From Chitinophaga sp. CB10 (GTDB taxonomy: Bacteria; Bacteroidota; Bacteroidia; Chitinophagales; Chitinophagaceae): DNA of 64,000 nt. The notes under the pieces are model-generated. The model was not told the origin of the DNA. It searched no databases and worked only from the letters and a program-made list of their open reading frames with translations. Each line of letters begins with the position of its first letter. Within the stretch, counting starts at the first letter, position 1. This document shows positions 1 through 9,400 of the stretch, piece after piece. The stretch is from positions 62,001 through 126,000 of the forward strand of contig MLAV02000002.1 in the NCBI GenBank assembly GCA_001870995.2, in the 5' to 3' direction. A program made the translations under genes and the position numbers.

Positions 1-272
1 ACATTGTCGGAGGCGGCGGTGTACTGCAAGGGTTCATACCCGATGGAGGACAATTGCAGCACCGGTTTTACGCCTGCCGGAATGTTTAAGGTGAATGTAC
101 CATCGCCTGAAGTTACCGTGGCTACTTTTGTTCCGGCAACCTGTATGGTTACGCCGGGCAGGGGACTGTTATCTACCCCTGTGACTTTTCCTGTGAGCTT
201 TTTTGTTTGGGCTGAAGTAGCGAGTACACCAAACAGCATCATAACGATTAAAAGGAATTTACGCGAGAACAT
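1..272 (-). CDS. SusC-like TonB-dependent receptor, N-terminal part only
   Basis: The reverse strand carries an open frame from an ATG at 270-272 to the left edge of the window (90 codons), so the gene is cut by the boundary. Residues 1-22 form a signal peptide (FSRKFLLIVMMLFGVLATSA followed by Q). After it comes the beta-sandwich carboxypeptidase-regulatory-like repeat that opens most Bacteroidota SusC receptors (LTGKVTGVD...PLPGVTIQVAG...GTFTLNIPAG). The plug and barrel lie outside the window. Such receptors import oligosaccharides through the outer membrane with a SusD partner, presumably further left. It is divergent from the LacI regulator at 459, and a LacI-type operator sits between them, so it is probably controlled by that protein or by the paralogue at 14990. 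Family is clear; substrate unknown. Confidence 0.85.
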   Translation of the reverse strand, partial: MFSRKFLLIVMMLFGVLATSAQTKKLTGKVTGVDNSPLPGVTIQVAGTKVATVTSGDGTFTLNIPAGVKPVLQLSSIGYEPLQYTAASDN

Positions 273-381
273 AGCGCAGCTTTTTACGTGTAATTTTTAT
301 TGAAAGGCTATTATATATAGTTGGTTAGTACCAGTCGGGATAAATGTAGCAGCAATTCGGTGGACTCCTGAAAAATTTTAC

Positions 382-395
382 GGAAACGTTTGCAT
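382..395. promoter_or_regulatory. LacI-family operator-like site
   Basis: The sequence GGAAACGTTTGCA is an imperfect copy of the palindrome TGCAAACGTTTGCA found perfectly at 21254 and 27123. It lies between the divergent SusC-like gene (start 272) and the lacI-type gene (start 459). The central CG dinucleotide flanked by AAA/TTT is typical for LacI/GalR proteins. It may serve autoregulation as well as control of the receptor. Confidence 0.6.
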
Positions 396-458
396 AAAAT
401 ATCAAATTGCGCTAAATTAGTATCAGGTCCACTGAGTATGAAAAAGCGGTAAAGTCTT

Positions 459-1472
459 ATGAGTGCAATCACCATTAAAATGCTTGCCAGGGAACTAAAC
501 CTTGCAATATCCACAGTATCAAGAGCGCTGATGGATAGCTATGAGATCAGTGCAGCAACAAAAGAGAAGGTCCATGCATTGGCCCGGCAGCTTAATTACC
601 AGCCAAATCACTATGCCAGCAGCTTGCGCCGTCAACGGAGCAAAACTATTGCAGTGATTATTCCCGAAATTTCCAATAACTTCTTTTCCCACGTCATCAA
701 CGGTATAGAGTCCGTAGCCCAGGAAAAGAACTACCATGTTTTAATCTATTTTACCCACGAAAATCCGCAGAAGGAAGCGGAAGTGATACAGCATTTACTG
801 AGCGGCAGAGTCGACGGTATTCTCATGTCCATGGCGGGCAACGGCAGCAATCACCAACACCTGCATCCCATCCGTGAACAGGGCATCCCCATCGTGTTCT
901 TTGACCGCATCTGCGCCGATCTGGACGCGCCTACCGTTACGACGGACGATTTTGACAGCAGCGTGCTCGCTACCCGCCACCTGATGGACGTGGGTTGCAA
1001 AAAGATCGCTTACCTGTCTATCTCCCCGCACCTCTCGATCGACTGCAAACGTATGCAGGGATTTCAGCAGGCGATAGCCGACCGGCAGGGTCAGGTGGAA
1101 TCCCTGTTGCTGCCTTGCGGCACGGACCCGGAGCGCAACCAGGAGCTGATTACCAACATGCTGGCCAATGAAAAACCGGATGGTATTTTCGCCTCCGTGG
1201 AAAAACTGGCCATCACCAGCTATCATGCCTGCGCTGCTTTGGGGCTGGCCATTCCAGCCGATGTGAAAATACTCAGCTTCTCCAACCTGGAAACGGCGAG
1301 CCTGCTGAATCCTGCGCTCACCACCATTATACAGCCCGCGCACGATATGGGCAAAAGCGCGGCCACCGTGCTTTTTAATATGCTGGAAAAAAGGAAAAAC
1401 AGGAACTGGGAACGCAATACGGTGATCCGGTCATCGATGATTATAAGAAGGTCTACGCAAATGGCGAGCTAA
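459..1472 (+). CDS. LacI-family transcriptional regulator
   Basis: A 337-aa regulator. The N-terminal helix-turn-helix (about residues 4-50: IKMLARELNLAISTVSRAL, then ...TKEKV..LA..LNYQPN) is the LacI signature, including the hinge region N-Y-x-P-N...A..L that enters the minor groove. The rest is a periplasmic-binding-type effector domain (KTIAVIIPEISNNFFSHVINGIE at residue 63 onward; the segment around PIVFFDRI is also typical). Full length for the family. It is divergent from a SusC receptor and has a LacI-type operator 70 bp upstream, so autoregulation is plausible. It is one of two LacI-type proteins in the window, and either could bind the operators of the uronate locus. The effector is not deducible, though a uronate or 2-keto-3-deoxygluconate-like molecule would fit the neighbourhood. 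Confidence 0.93.
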   Translation: MSAITIKMLARELNLAISTVSRALMDSYEISAATKEKVHALARQLNYQPNHYASSLRRQRSKTIAVIIPEISNNFFSHVINGIESVAQEKNYHVLIYFTHENPQKEAEVIQHLLSGRVDGILMSMAGNGSNHQHLHPIREQGIPIVFFDRICADLDAPTVTTDDFDSSVLATRHLMDVGCKKIAYLSISPHLSIDCKRMQGFQQAIADRQGQVESLLLPCGTDPERNQELITNMLANEKPDGIFASVEKLAITSYHACAALGLAIPADVKILSFSNLETASLLNPALTTIIQPAHDMGKSAATVLFNMLEKRKNRNWERNTVIRSSMIIRRSTQMAS

Positions 1473-1565
1473 GGATAGATATACTAGGCAATCCCATAAA
1501 AAATAACACCGGCGCCCCCGGTGACCATCCCCTCCATGCCCCTCCGCATATCACCATCCAGGCAT

Positions 1566-1600
1566 AAAAAAAGACGCCCCCCATAAGGCGTCGTCTTTTA
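1566..1600. terminator. bidirectional intrinsic terminator
   Basis: AAAAGACG (1569-1576) pairs with CGTCTTTT (1592-1599), giving a stem with an A-run on one side and a T-run on the other. It lies between the converging lacI-type gene (ends 1472) and the helicase gene (ends 1661) and can serve both. Confidence 0.75.
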
Positions 1601-1660
1601 TAACTCAATCCAGTGAATATACCCGCACTTTTTACACAAAGCTACCGGCACATCACCTCC

Positions 1661-2923
1661 TTAAAAATCAATTTTCTTCTTATCCCGCTTATCATTCTGA
1701 TAACGCTTCTTGTGCATATTCCTCGGCTTCGGCCTGCGCGGTTCTGCACGCGGGGCATCCGGCGTCGCATTCCTAACCTCGGTATTAGCCGCTTCCTCGA
1801 AAGGATGGCGTAAAACGGTTATTTCCTGTTTGGTAAGACGGTGAATGCTCTTCAGGTAAGCTCTTTCCTCCTGGTCACAGAAAGAGAGGGCAATACCGGA
1901 AGCGCCGGCCCTGCCTGTACGCCCGATACGGTGTACATAGGTTTCCGCCACATTCGGCAGGTCGTAGTTGATCACATGTTCCAGCGCATCCACATCAATC
2001 CCCCTGGCCGCAATATCCGTTGCTACCAGCACGCGCATACGGCCGCTTTTGAAGTTGGCCAGCGCCAGCTCGCGGGACGACTGCGACTTATCCCCGTGCA
2101 GCGCATCGGCGGTAATCCCCCGGCGCTTCAGGTTCTTCGCAATCCTGTCCGCCCCATGCTTGGTTTGCGTAAACACGATGGTGCGGTCAATATCTTTATT
2201 CTTCAGGATCAGTTCCAGCAAAGCCTGTTTATCCTTCTTACGGATGTAATAAACACCCTGCTCCACCCTTTCGGCAGTGGAAGATACAGGCGTTACCGTT
2301 ACCTTTTCCGGTTTATAGAGTAAGGAGCCTGCCAGCTGCGCAATTTTAGGCGGCATGGTGGCGGAAAAGAACAAAGTTTGCCTTTCCGCAGGCAGTTCCT
2401 TGATGATTTTTTTGATATCGTTGATAAAACCCATGTCCAGCATGCGGTCCGCTTCATCCAGCACAAATACCTCCAGGTAGTTCAGGTAGATGATACCCTG
2501 GTTCATTAAGTCCAGCAGCCGGCCCGGCGTCGCAATCAGGATATCCGTACCGCTACGCAGGGAAATCACCTGTTTATGCTGCGGTACGCCGCCAAAAATT
2601 ACGTCGTGCTTCAGGCCCGTATGCTTGCCATAAGCGGTAAAGCTGTCCCCTATCTGGGAAGCCAGTTCGCGTGTAGGCGTCAGGATGAGTGCGCGGATAT
2701 GCTTATACCCCTGGGATGACCATTTTTCATTGTACAGTCGCTGCAAAATAGGAATTGCAAAAGCTGCTGTTTTACCGGTGCCGGTCTGGGCGCAACCCAG
2801 CAGATCTTTTCCGGTTAATACAATAGGAATGGATTGTTCCTGTATCGGGGTTGGGGTCGTATAGCCTTCGGCTTTTACGGCTTTCAAAATGGGTTCAATA
2901 AGCCCTAGTTGATCAAATTGCAT
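1661..2923 (-). CDS. rhlE: DEAD-box ATP-dependent RNA helicase
   Basis: A 420-aa DEAD-box helicase of the RhlE/DeaD type that unwinds RNA duplexes with ATP, usually in ribosome assembly, RNA decay or cold adaptation. All core motifs are present in order: Q motif (TTPTPIQEQSIP, about residues 21-32), motif I AQTGTGKT, Ia PTRELASQ, motif II DEAD, motif III SAT, then the second RecA domain with TDIAARGIDV and motif VI HRIGRTGRAG. The C-terminal 45 residues form a basic Arg/Lys-rich tail ending KKKIDF, probably an RNA-binding extension. It stands alone on its strand, with a 245-bp leader region upstream. rhlE is the best symbol, although Bacteroidota paralogues are hard to tell apart. Confidence 0.92.
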   Translation of the reverse strand: MQFDQLGLIEPILKAVKAEGYTTPTPIQEQSIPIVLTGKDLLGCAQTGTGKTAAFAIPILQRLYNEKWSSQGYKHIRALILTPTRELASQIGDSFTAYGKHTGLKHDVIFGGVPQHKQVISLRSGTDILIATPGRLLDLMNQGIIYLNYLEVFVLDEADRMLDMGFINDIKKIIKELPAERQTLFFSATMPPKIAQLAGSLLYKPEKVTVTPVSSTAERVEQGVYYIRKKDKQALLELILKNKDIDRTIVFTQTKHGADRIAKNLKRRGITADALHGDKSQSSRELALANFKSGRMRVLVATDIAARGIDVDALEHVINYDLPNVAETYVHRIGRTGRAGASGIALSFCDQEERAYLKSIHRLTKQEITVLRHPFEEAANTEVRNATPDAPRAEPRRPKPRNMHKKRYQNDKRDKKKIDF

Positions 2924-3138
2924 GTTTAATAATTTAACCCGGGATGTGCGTCGGGGGTGACCGGATTAGCTATTACAAAAAATGTGAAAGTTTATCTGGT
3001 CTGTTATGAATACGTTACAGGATTATTTCCCTGTACAGATGACCAATGAGGAGAGCAAGTTTTTCAGGTTGTATGCTATTATCTCAAAAGACAGATGCAA
3101 AGATACGAGATTTCAATCATTCATCAGTGTTAAAAGTA

Positions 3139-3160
3139 AGGCCCCCTGGCAGGGGGGCCT
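3139..3160 (-). terminator. hairpin terminator after the cytochrome gene
   Basis: AGGCCCCC (3139-3146) and GGGGGCCT (3153-3160) form a perfect 8-bp GC-rich stem directly after the cytochrome stop codon. Reading on the minus strand, a short T-run (ACTTTTAA) follows. Confidence 0.7.
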
Positions 3161-3169
3161 CAAATAGTG

Positions 3170-3601
3170 TTACTTCCCTGACGGCGGCGCCTGAGGGCCT
3201 TTGCTGTCGGCAGGCTTGCTCTGCGGCTCTTCGTTGCCATGGTGACAGGTATAACAGGTCACTGTCATCGGCTCGGAGCCTTTGAAAAATTTCTTGTTAA
3301 TACGGTTGGTCATACGCATCATATCGCGTGCTACTCCCTTATGCGGATTTTCGTCACTGGCGAAATCCATGTGCTTGGGATCATCTTTGGAAGGGGCATG
3401 GCAGAAACCACACTTTACACCCAGGGCATTGTTGAAGTTGCGCATTACAACAATCAGCTCTTCATGACTGATGTTTTTTGGTAGAACCTTCAGGTTCTTG
3501 GGCTTCTCCGGTTCCTGTGGCAGCGACAGGGAGCAAAGCGCCCCGGCAGTCACAAAGGCAGCGGCTAATAAAGCCATGCTCTTTTTGATTTTCATGACCA
3601 T
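3170..3601 (-). CDS. small di-heme c-type cytochrome (reaction-centre cytochrome-like)
   Basis: A 143-aa exported protein with an N-terminal signal segment (basic start, then MALLAAAFVTAGALCSLSL). It has two haem c attachment motifs, CGFCH at residues 64-68 and CYTCH at 116-120, each followed at a distance by Met-rich segments that may give axial ligands. The layout ('NISHEELIVVMRNFNNALGV' before the first CxxCH) resembles the small proteins in Bacteroidota annotated as photosynthetic reaction-centre cytochrome c subunit family; no photosynthesis is implied. The C-terminus is Pro/Gln/Ser-rich and probably disordered. Two in-frame ATGs (3601 and 3595) are possible starts. The monocistronic setting gives no clue to its electron partner; a general periplasmic electron-transfer role is inferred. 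Confidence 0.82.
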   Translation of the reverse strand: MVMKIKKSMALLAAAFVTAGALCSLSLPQEPEKPKNLKVLPKNISHEELIVVMRNFNNALGVKCGFCHAPSKDDPKHMDFASDENPHKGVARDMMRMTNRINKKFFKGSEPMTVTCYTCHHGNEEPQSKPADSKGPQAPPSGK

Positions 3602-3721
3602 GAAATTTTATGATTAAATAGCTTCCTTTATATTTGGAAATCTACAAAAAAAACTCATATCGCAAAATATTGAATAGATAAACTGCGCAATTATCGGGTT
3701 TACCGGCAGCAACACCCACCC

Positions 3722-3729
3722 TACCTTTG
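3722..3729 (+). promoter_or_regulatory. Bacteroidota -7 promoter element (TACCTTTG)
   Basis: TACCTTTG is a perfect match to the Bacteroidota -7 consensus TAnnTTTG, 17 bp before the ATG at 3747. A GTTTA at 3698-3702 lies at roughly the -33 position. Because a possible upstream GTG start at 3729 falls on this element, the promoter supports 3747 as the real start. Confidence 0.6.
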
Positions 3730-3746
3730 TGTTAAAAGTGAATGCT

Positions 3747-4586
3747 ATGGACAATTATGATAAAGTGGCACTCGCCATCGAATACATCAAAACACATTTC
3801 AAGGAACAGCCGGACCTCCGGGAAATAGCAGCTGCCGCACACCTCAGCCCCTATCATTTCCAAAGGGTTTTCGCGGAATGGGCAGGCGTATCCCCGAAAA
3901 AATTCCTGCAGTTCCTCACGCTGGACTATGCCAAAACCCTGCTCAAACAGCAGAAAGCCACCCTCCTGGATACGGCATTTGAAACAGGCCTCTCCGGCAC
4001 TGGCAGGCTGCACGACCTTTTCATCAACATCGAAGGCATGACCCCGGGGGAATACAAGAACGGCGGCAAGGCATTACAAATCAACTACAGCTTTGCAGAA
4101 AGCCCGTTTGGCAACGTGATCGTGGCCAGCACCAGTAAAGGCATTTGCTATATGGCCTTTGCGGAAGATGAAAGCGCCGGCTTTGCCGGACTCGTACAAA
4201 CCTTTCCGGCAGCCACCTTCCGGCAAATGACGGATATGATACAGCAACATGCGCTCTATATTTTCACGCACGACTGGAACAGCTTATCCGACATCAAGCT
4301 GCACCTCAAAGGCACGCCCTTCCAGCTCAAAGTATGGGACGCCCTCCTGCACATCCCGCTGGGACAGGTAAGCACCTATTCGGACATTGCGCAGCAAATC
4401 AATCATCCTAACGCCTCCCGGGCCGTTGGCACCGCCATTGGCAGCAACCCGGTGGCATTTCTCATACCATGCCACCGCGTTATCAGAGCCAACGGGGAAA
4501 CCGGCAGCTACCACTGGGGCGCTACCCGCAAACACGCGATACTGGGCTGGGAGGCCGCTAATATCTCCCCGGAAAAAGACATATGA
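3747..4586 (+). CDS. AraC-type HTH / methylated-DNA-cysteine methyltransferase fusion (Ada-like)
   Basis: A 279-aa two-domain protein. Residues about 5-95 are an AraC-type double helix-turn-helix (AIEYIKTHFKEQPDLREIAA, then SPYHFQRVFAEWAGVSPKKF). The C-terminal half is an O6-alkylguanine-DNA alkyltransferase: a ribonuclease-like N-part (INYSFAESPFGNVIVAST), then GTPFQLKVWDALLHIPLGQ, and the suicide-cysteine motif PCHRVI. E. coli Ada has a zinc-binding phosphotriester-repair domain in front of these; here it is absent, and a separate Ada-type metal-binding protein follows with a 4-nt overlap (ATGA). The protein therefore should repair O6-alkylguanine and may regulate repair genes. The upstream -7 element lies over the alternative GTG start at 3729, so the ATG at 3747 is preferred. 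Confidence 0.9.
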   Translation: MDNYDKVALAIEYIKTHFKEQPDLREIAAAAHLSPYHFQRVFAEWAGVSPKKFLQFLTLDYAKTLLKQQKATLLDTAFETGLSGTGRLHDLFINIEGMTPGEYKNGGKALQINYSFAESPFGNVIVASTSKGICYMAFAEDESAGFAGLVQTFPAATFRQMTDMIQQHALYIFTHDWNSLSDIKLHLKGTPFQLKVWDALLHIPLGQVSTYSDIAQQINHPNASRAVGTAIGSNPVAFLIPCHRVIRANGETGSYHWGATRKHAILGWEAANISPEKDI

Positions 4587-4831
4587 TACACCACCAACAA
4601 CTGGGCAATACCCCTTATAAGCGCAGCAAACAACTCCTGCTGCTTATACAGTCAGGCGCCATCACCCTCGGCGGCAATAAAAAACTGAAAATATACGGTA
4701 GCCTGCAATGCAGCTCGGGCAAACGCATGAAAACGGAAAACCGGGTATTTTTCAGGGATGAAGCGGAAGCCAGGCAGGCGGGTTACAGAGCGTGTAAGCA
4801 TTGCATGAAGCAAGGGCCTGCCGGCGTGTAA
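4583..4831 (+). CDS. small Ada-type metal-binding protein
   Basis: An 82-aa protein whose C-terminal half matches the zinc-binding domain of Ada (KIYGSLQCSSGKRM, ENRVFF, EA..AGYRACKHCM). Ada uses four cysteines (38, 42, 69, 72) and repairs methylphosphotriesters through Cys38. Here only one cysteine lies in the first half (about residue 43) and two in the final CxxC, so the classical Cys4 site is incomplete; the methyl-accepting position may be missing or replaced. The N-terminal half (LITLGGNKKLK-like) is not part of Ada. Its start codon overlaps the stop of the upstream HTH/methyltransferase gene (ATGA), so translation is coupled and a shared role in alkylation response is likely. Stand-alone homologues are known in Bacteroidota (family knowledge); activity unproven. 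Confidence 0.78.
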   Translation: MIHHQQLGNTPYKRSKQLLLLIQSGAITLGGNKKLKIYGSLQCSSGKRMKTENRVFFRDEAEARQAGYRACKHCMKQGPAGV

Positions 4832-4917
4832 TAACCATAACGCTTGCAAGCCTGCTGCCAAACACAAGGCCCCGCATGTCCCCCTTGCACAAAAACCATT
4901 ACCCCCTAAAACGGAAT

Positions 4918-4942
4918 GTCCCCCCCTTGGGAAGGGAGGGAC
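4918..4942. terminator. GC-rich hairpin between converging genes
   Basis: GTCCCCCCCTT (4918-4928) and AAGGGAGGGAC (4932-4942) form an 11-bp stem with one wobble pair and a 3-nt loop. It lies between the converging Ada-like pair (ends 4831) and susD (ends 5012). No long T-run follows on either strand, so termination strength is uncertain. Confidence 0.55.
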
Positions 4943-5011
4943 TCCATTATTGCTTATGAATAAGACCAGCATTGGAAAATGCCGCGCCGCTACAAAGAGG
5001 AAACAAAAACT

Positions 5012-6475
5012 TTACTGGTTATCCACACAAAGCTTGTTGTACACCAGCTCGTCGGATGATATCGGCCAGATGTAGGCGGAAGAGGTAGGCGGCACCGCTA
5101 CATAAGTAGCCCGGGCGGCAAAGGTGGCGCCCGTCCGCGTTACTTCCATACTCCTGAAACCTTCTCCCAGTAATTCAATATGTTTTTCGTTAAGAATCGC
5201 ATCTATCAACGCCTGCTGCGTAGTAAGGGTAGCGGCAGTAAATGTCACCGTAGGATCTGAACGGTGCCTTACCGCATTCAGCAGCTCCAGCGCCCCGGCA
5301 TCCACGCCGGTATTCAGCCTGGCCTTCGCTTCCGCCAGGTTGAGCAGCACCTCCGCATAACGGATGATCGGCGCCCAATCCGTAAACGGACTCGGAACAG
5401 CGTATTTAGTCATGTAATACTTGCTGCCTACTGCTGTCAGCAACTTACGGCGGGCATCCCCGTCCTTCCAGCCCTTGTCGGAAATAATTCCGGTAGGCAA
5501 CAGGGAGTACTCACCGTTACCCTGCAATGGCGGCGCTTTCGGGGTAAAGTAATAACCCAGCTGCGTCTGCGTACCAGGGTAATCGCCCACGGTACTGGTA
5601 AATGGCAGGGAAAATATAGACTCTGAAGTCGTGTAAGGCAACTGGAATACCTTCGCTATCTCCGGCACCAGGGCATGGCCGCCAGGGGAAGTAAACGGCG
5701 CTGCCGCACTCACCAGCTTGGCCCCTTCCGCCACCACTTTATCATACTGCCCCATGTGCAGGTACACCCGCATCTTCAATGCCACCACCGTATAGTAGTT
5801 GGCGTGAGTCACCGCTGCCGTGCTGCCGGCATTTACCTTCGGCAATGCGGCTTCCGCTTCGTTCAGGTCCTTGAGGATCTGCGCATAGGTTTCGGCCGTG
5901 GTGCTCCTGGCTTTGGAATAATTCCCCTTGTCCTTATGTCCTTCCGTGTACAGGATCAGCCCCGGTTTGCTGCCATTGCCATCCCAGTAAGGGCGGGCAA
6001 ACAGCTGCAGCAGGCTGAAATAGGAAATTGCGCGTACAAACTTGGCTTCCGCCACATAAATTTTACCGAGCGAATCCCCTACCACTGAATTTCCTTTCGC
6101 CGCCATCCCGTCAATAAACAGGTTGGCGTTGTTGATGGCAAGGTAGCCCTGGCTCCAGATCTCCTTCACTTCCTGCACCTCGTTACCTACAATGCGCTTC
6201 CAGGTGGCTTGCAGCGTCACGTTGTTGGCGCGCTCATTCAGGTAATCCTCTCCCCGCACTTCATTGGCGATCTGGAATTTTCCACCGAGGAAGCGGCCGT
6301 GTTTCAACACGGTGTACAAACCGTTGTACTGGCTCGCGATGCGCTCCTTCGTTTCAAATACCATGTAGTCCGGCATGTCCGAAGCCGGCCGCGGGTCCAG
6401 CTTATCCTTCTGGCAGGAGGATGCCAGTACGGTAGCTAACAGTAATGTATATACGCTGATTTTTTTCATCTTCAT
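5012..6475 (-). CDS. SusD/RagB-family outer-membrane glycan-binding lipoprotein
   Basis: A 487-aa SusD homologue. The signal peptide ends in a lipobox (VLASSC), giving a lipid-anchored cysteine at about residue 21. The N-terminal part has the usual tetratricopeptide-like helical layout (KERIASQYNGLYTVLKHG..., FVRAISYFSLLQLFARPYW), and the C-terminal third carries the SusD hallmark IRYAEVLLNLAEAKARL, then LLNAVRHRSD, and ILNEKHIELLGEGFRSMEVTR. SusD proteins sit on the cell surface and close over the SusC channel to capture oligosaccharides. It lies 5 nt after the SusC gene at 6481 and is surely co-transcribed. The surrounding lyase/GH88/GH89 genes suggest a uronic-acid-containing ligand. Confidence 0.95.
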   Translation of the reverse strand: MKMKKISVYTLLLATVLASSCQKDKLDPRPASDMPDYMVFETKERIASQYNGLYTVLKHGRFLGGKFQIANEVRGEDYLNERANNVTLQATWKRIVGNEVQEVKEIWSQGYLAINNANLFIDGMAAKGNSVVGDSLGKIYVAEAKFVRAISYFSLLQLFARPYWDGNGSKPGLILYTEGHKDKGNYSKARSTTAETYAQILKDLNEAEAALPKVNAGSTAAVTHANYYTVVALKMRVYLHMGQYDKVVAEGAKLVSAAAPFTSPGGHALVPEIAKVFQLPYTTSESIFSLPFTSTVGDYPGTQTQLGYYFTPKAPPLQGNGEYSLLPTGIISDKGWKDGDARRKLLTAVGSKYYMTKYAVPSPFTDWAPIIRYAEVLLNLAEAKARLNTGVDAGALELLNAVRHRSDPTVTFTAATLTTQQALIDAILNEKHIELLGEGFRSMEVTRTGATFAARATYVAVPPTSSAYIWPISSDELVYNKLCVDNQ

Positions 6476-6480
6476 GCTGT

Positions 6481-9400
6481 TTAGAAATTAACATTTAAAC
6501 CTACCGTAACGGTACGTCCGTTTGCCAGTGTGTTGCGGTCAATACCCTGACCGGAAGCGTTGTTACCATTGGAGGATACTTCCGGATCCGGACCCGGATA
6601 CTTCGTCCAGATGGCCAGGTTCTGCGCCTGCGCATATACTCTCACACCGGAGAGATGCGCCAGCTTCACCACATCTGACGGGAGGTTATAACTTAAGCCA
6701 ACATTTCTCAGTTTGATGAAATCGCCTTTAAACACGTTTGCTGAAATCGCATAGGCGCTACCGTTAGACACGTTGTCGCCGTTGATCAGGCGCGGAATAT
6801 CCGTAACGTCGCCGGGCTTCTGCCACCTTCTCAGCACATCGGTGCTGTTGTTCCAGTAACGCTGGTCCCTCAGACCCGCATTGGAACCGTAATACACGGA
6901 GAATCCAGCCTGGTAGGTCAGCAATACATTCAGCTCAAAACCTTTATACCGGAAGGTATTATCCCAACCGCCGAGGAATTTCGGATTGGTGTTGGCATAA
7001 GGCTGCGCCGTTTTGGTACCGAGCGTTTGAGCAGGTTTACCATCCAGGTAGGTGTAAGCGCCCGTAATGGGGTTATATATCTCTGCCTCGCCCTGCGGAT
7101 TATACAGGATACGCATACCGGTGGCAGGGTCCACGCCGCCCGCAGGCACGCAGTAAATCATACCTACCGGGTAGCCTACCTTATTAATGGAAGTTTGTTC
7201 CAGGGAGCTGGTGGTAAACGGAAGCTCCGTTAACCCGTCCGCCAGGGCAGTGATCTGGTTTTTGTTATAGCTGAAGTTAAAATTGGTATTCCAGCTAAAT
7301 CCTTTGATATCCAGCACAGTGGCGTTTACAGAGGCTTCTATCCCTTTGTTGAACATAGAGCCCACGTTGGCCGGAACGGTAGATGGCAGCCCTGAAGATG
7401 GCGGATGGGACAGGTAGAGGATCAACCCATCGATGTTGTTATAGTAGTATGCTACTTCAAAATTGATGCGGTCTTTCAGGATACCGAAGTTGATACCCAC
7501 ATCTGTTTTCTTACTTTCTTCCCAACCCAGCTGGTTGTTACCGGACTGGTTAAAGTACATGGCGGTATTACCGCCATACAGCAGCGGGCGATAGAGGTAC
7601 ATAAAGTCGAAATCGCCTAAACCTGCCATGTTACCTACTTTACCATAGCTCGCTCTCACCTTGAAGTTGCTGAAGACGTCGCCCAGTGCGCCATCGCTCC
7701 AGAATTTCTCTTTCGCTACTTCCCAGCCGCCGCTGAAGCCGTAGAAAGTACCTTTCTTATGGCCGGGCGCCAGCGCGGAATATTGATCCTGACGGAGGTT
7801 GCCGCTCAGGAAATATTTTTCCTTATAGTTATAGTTCAAACGGGTGAAGGCGGAGAGCAGGTAGTTCTCCCTGCGTTGCAATCCGGAAGAAAGGTCGATC
7901 AGCCAGCCGCCCTGAGTGGTGTTGAAAATGTTATCAGACTGGAATTGTCTTTCCAGGCCATAACGCTCACGGGTATCGCGCTGTTGCTCCACGCCGCCCA
8001 GCAGGTTGAAGTTATGGCTGCCGAAGCTTTTTTCCAGCTGCGCGGTATTGGTCCATACCCATCTTTTCAGCTGCGTATAGGTGCTGATAGAGGAGCCTTT
8101 GGTAGACCAGCCGTCGCCGTTGATATTATTCCGGTACACGTCGTTGTTCAGGAACATATAATCGATGCCGTACACGGTTTTGAGCGTCAGCCATTCAAAA
8201 GGCTTGAGTTGCGCATAGGCAGTGGCTTGAACGTGGTTGGATTCCGTATTGGAATGATCCAGGTCCAGCAGCACCTGCGGATTGTAAATACCAGTGGTGA
8301 GGGTATTTTTACCGCCGCCGATATTGGCGTCCACTACGTTGTAGGTACCGTCGTTGTTATAAGCCGGCGTAATAGGAGCCGTCAGGAATGCTAACCTTGC
8401 CAGACCGCCGGAGTTGAACGCCTCGCCTTCCAGGGAGCCGGAGGAACCGGAGATAAGACTGTTCTCATTGCTGTAGGAAAGTTTGGTGCCTACCTGTAAG
8501 ATCTTTCCTAACTTCTGATCCAGGTTAAAGAGGAGGTTCTTGCGGATAAAATCATTGCGCTTCAAAATACCTTCCTGTTTCGTATAGCCGCCGGAGAAGT
8601 AATAGGACGTAGCGTCGGAAGCGCCGGAAGCGTTGAAGCTATGGCTTTGCGACATTGCGTTCTGCCGGTACACCACATCGTACCAGTTCATATCCACCAT
8701 ATTGCCGTTGGCGTCTGTATTAGGCACATATAAATTGGTAGCGCTGGGGTTGCGGTTCTTGATACCCTCATTTTTGATTTCCAGGTATTGCTGCGCATTC
8801 AACAGCTTCGGCAGGCGGATTGGTTTGGTCCATCCCACCCAACCATCATAGGAAAACCTGGCTTTGCCGGCTTTTCCTTTTTTGGTGGTGATGAATACCA
8901 CGCCGTTTGCAGCGCGACTACCATAGATGGCCGTAGCTGCCGCGTCTTTTGCGATTTCAATGGAGGCAATATCGCTGGGGTTCACGCTCGCGAGCGGGTT
9001 CAGCGGCGCGTTGGTGCTGCCTACGTCGCCGGTGAAAGTGGGCACACCGTCAATAATGATCAGCGGGTAAGCGCTTAACGACAGGGAGTTCACACCCCTG
9101 ATACGAAATACCGGCGGGTTGTTTACCACCCCGTTCGGCACGGTGATCTGCACGCCTGTAGCGCGGCCGCCGATACCGGCTTCGAAGCTCTGGATAGGCA
9201 GTTGCGCTACCGCGCCGCCTTTGATGGAGGAGATGTTACCCGTCACTTCCTGCCGGCGTTGGGTACCATAACCCACTACCACCACTTCAGAAATTGATTT
9301 GCTGTCCAGCGCCAGTGTAACAGCGCCGAGATGATCGCCCGTAATGGGTACGAGCTTAGTTTCATAACCTACAATAGATAGTCGGAGTTGTTTGGTAGCC

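Noticed and set aside
3729..3746. GTG at 3729 as the start of the Ada-like gene
   Set aside because: It overlaps the promoter -7 element TACCTTTG.
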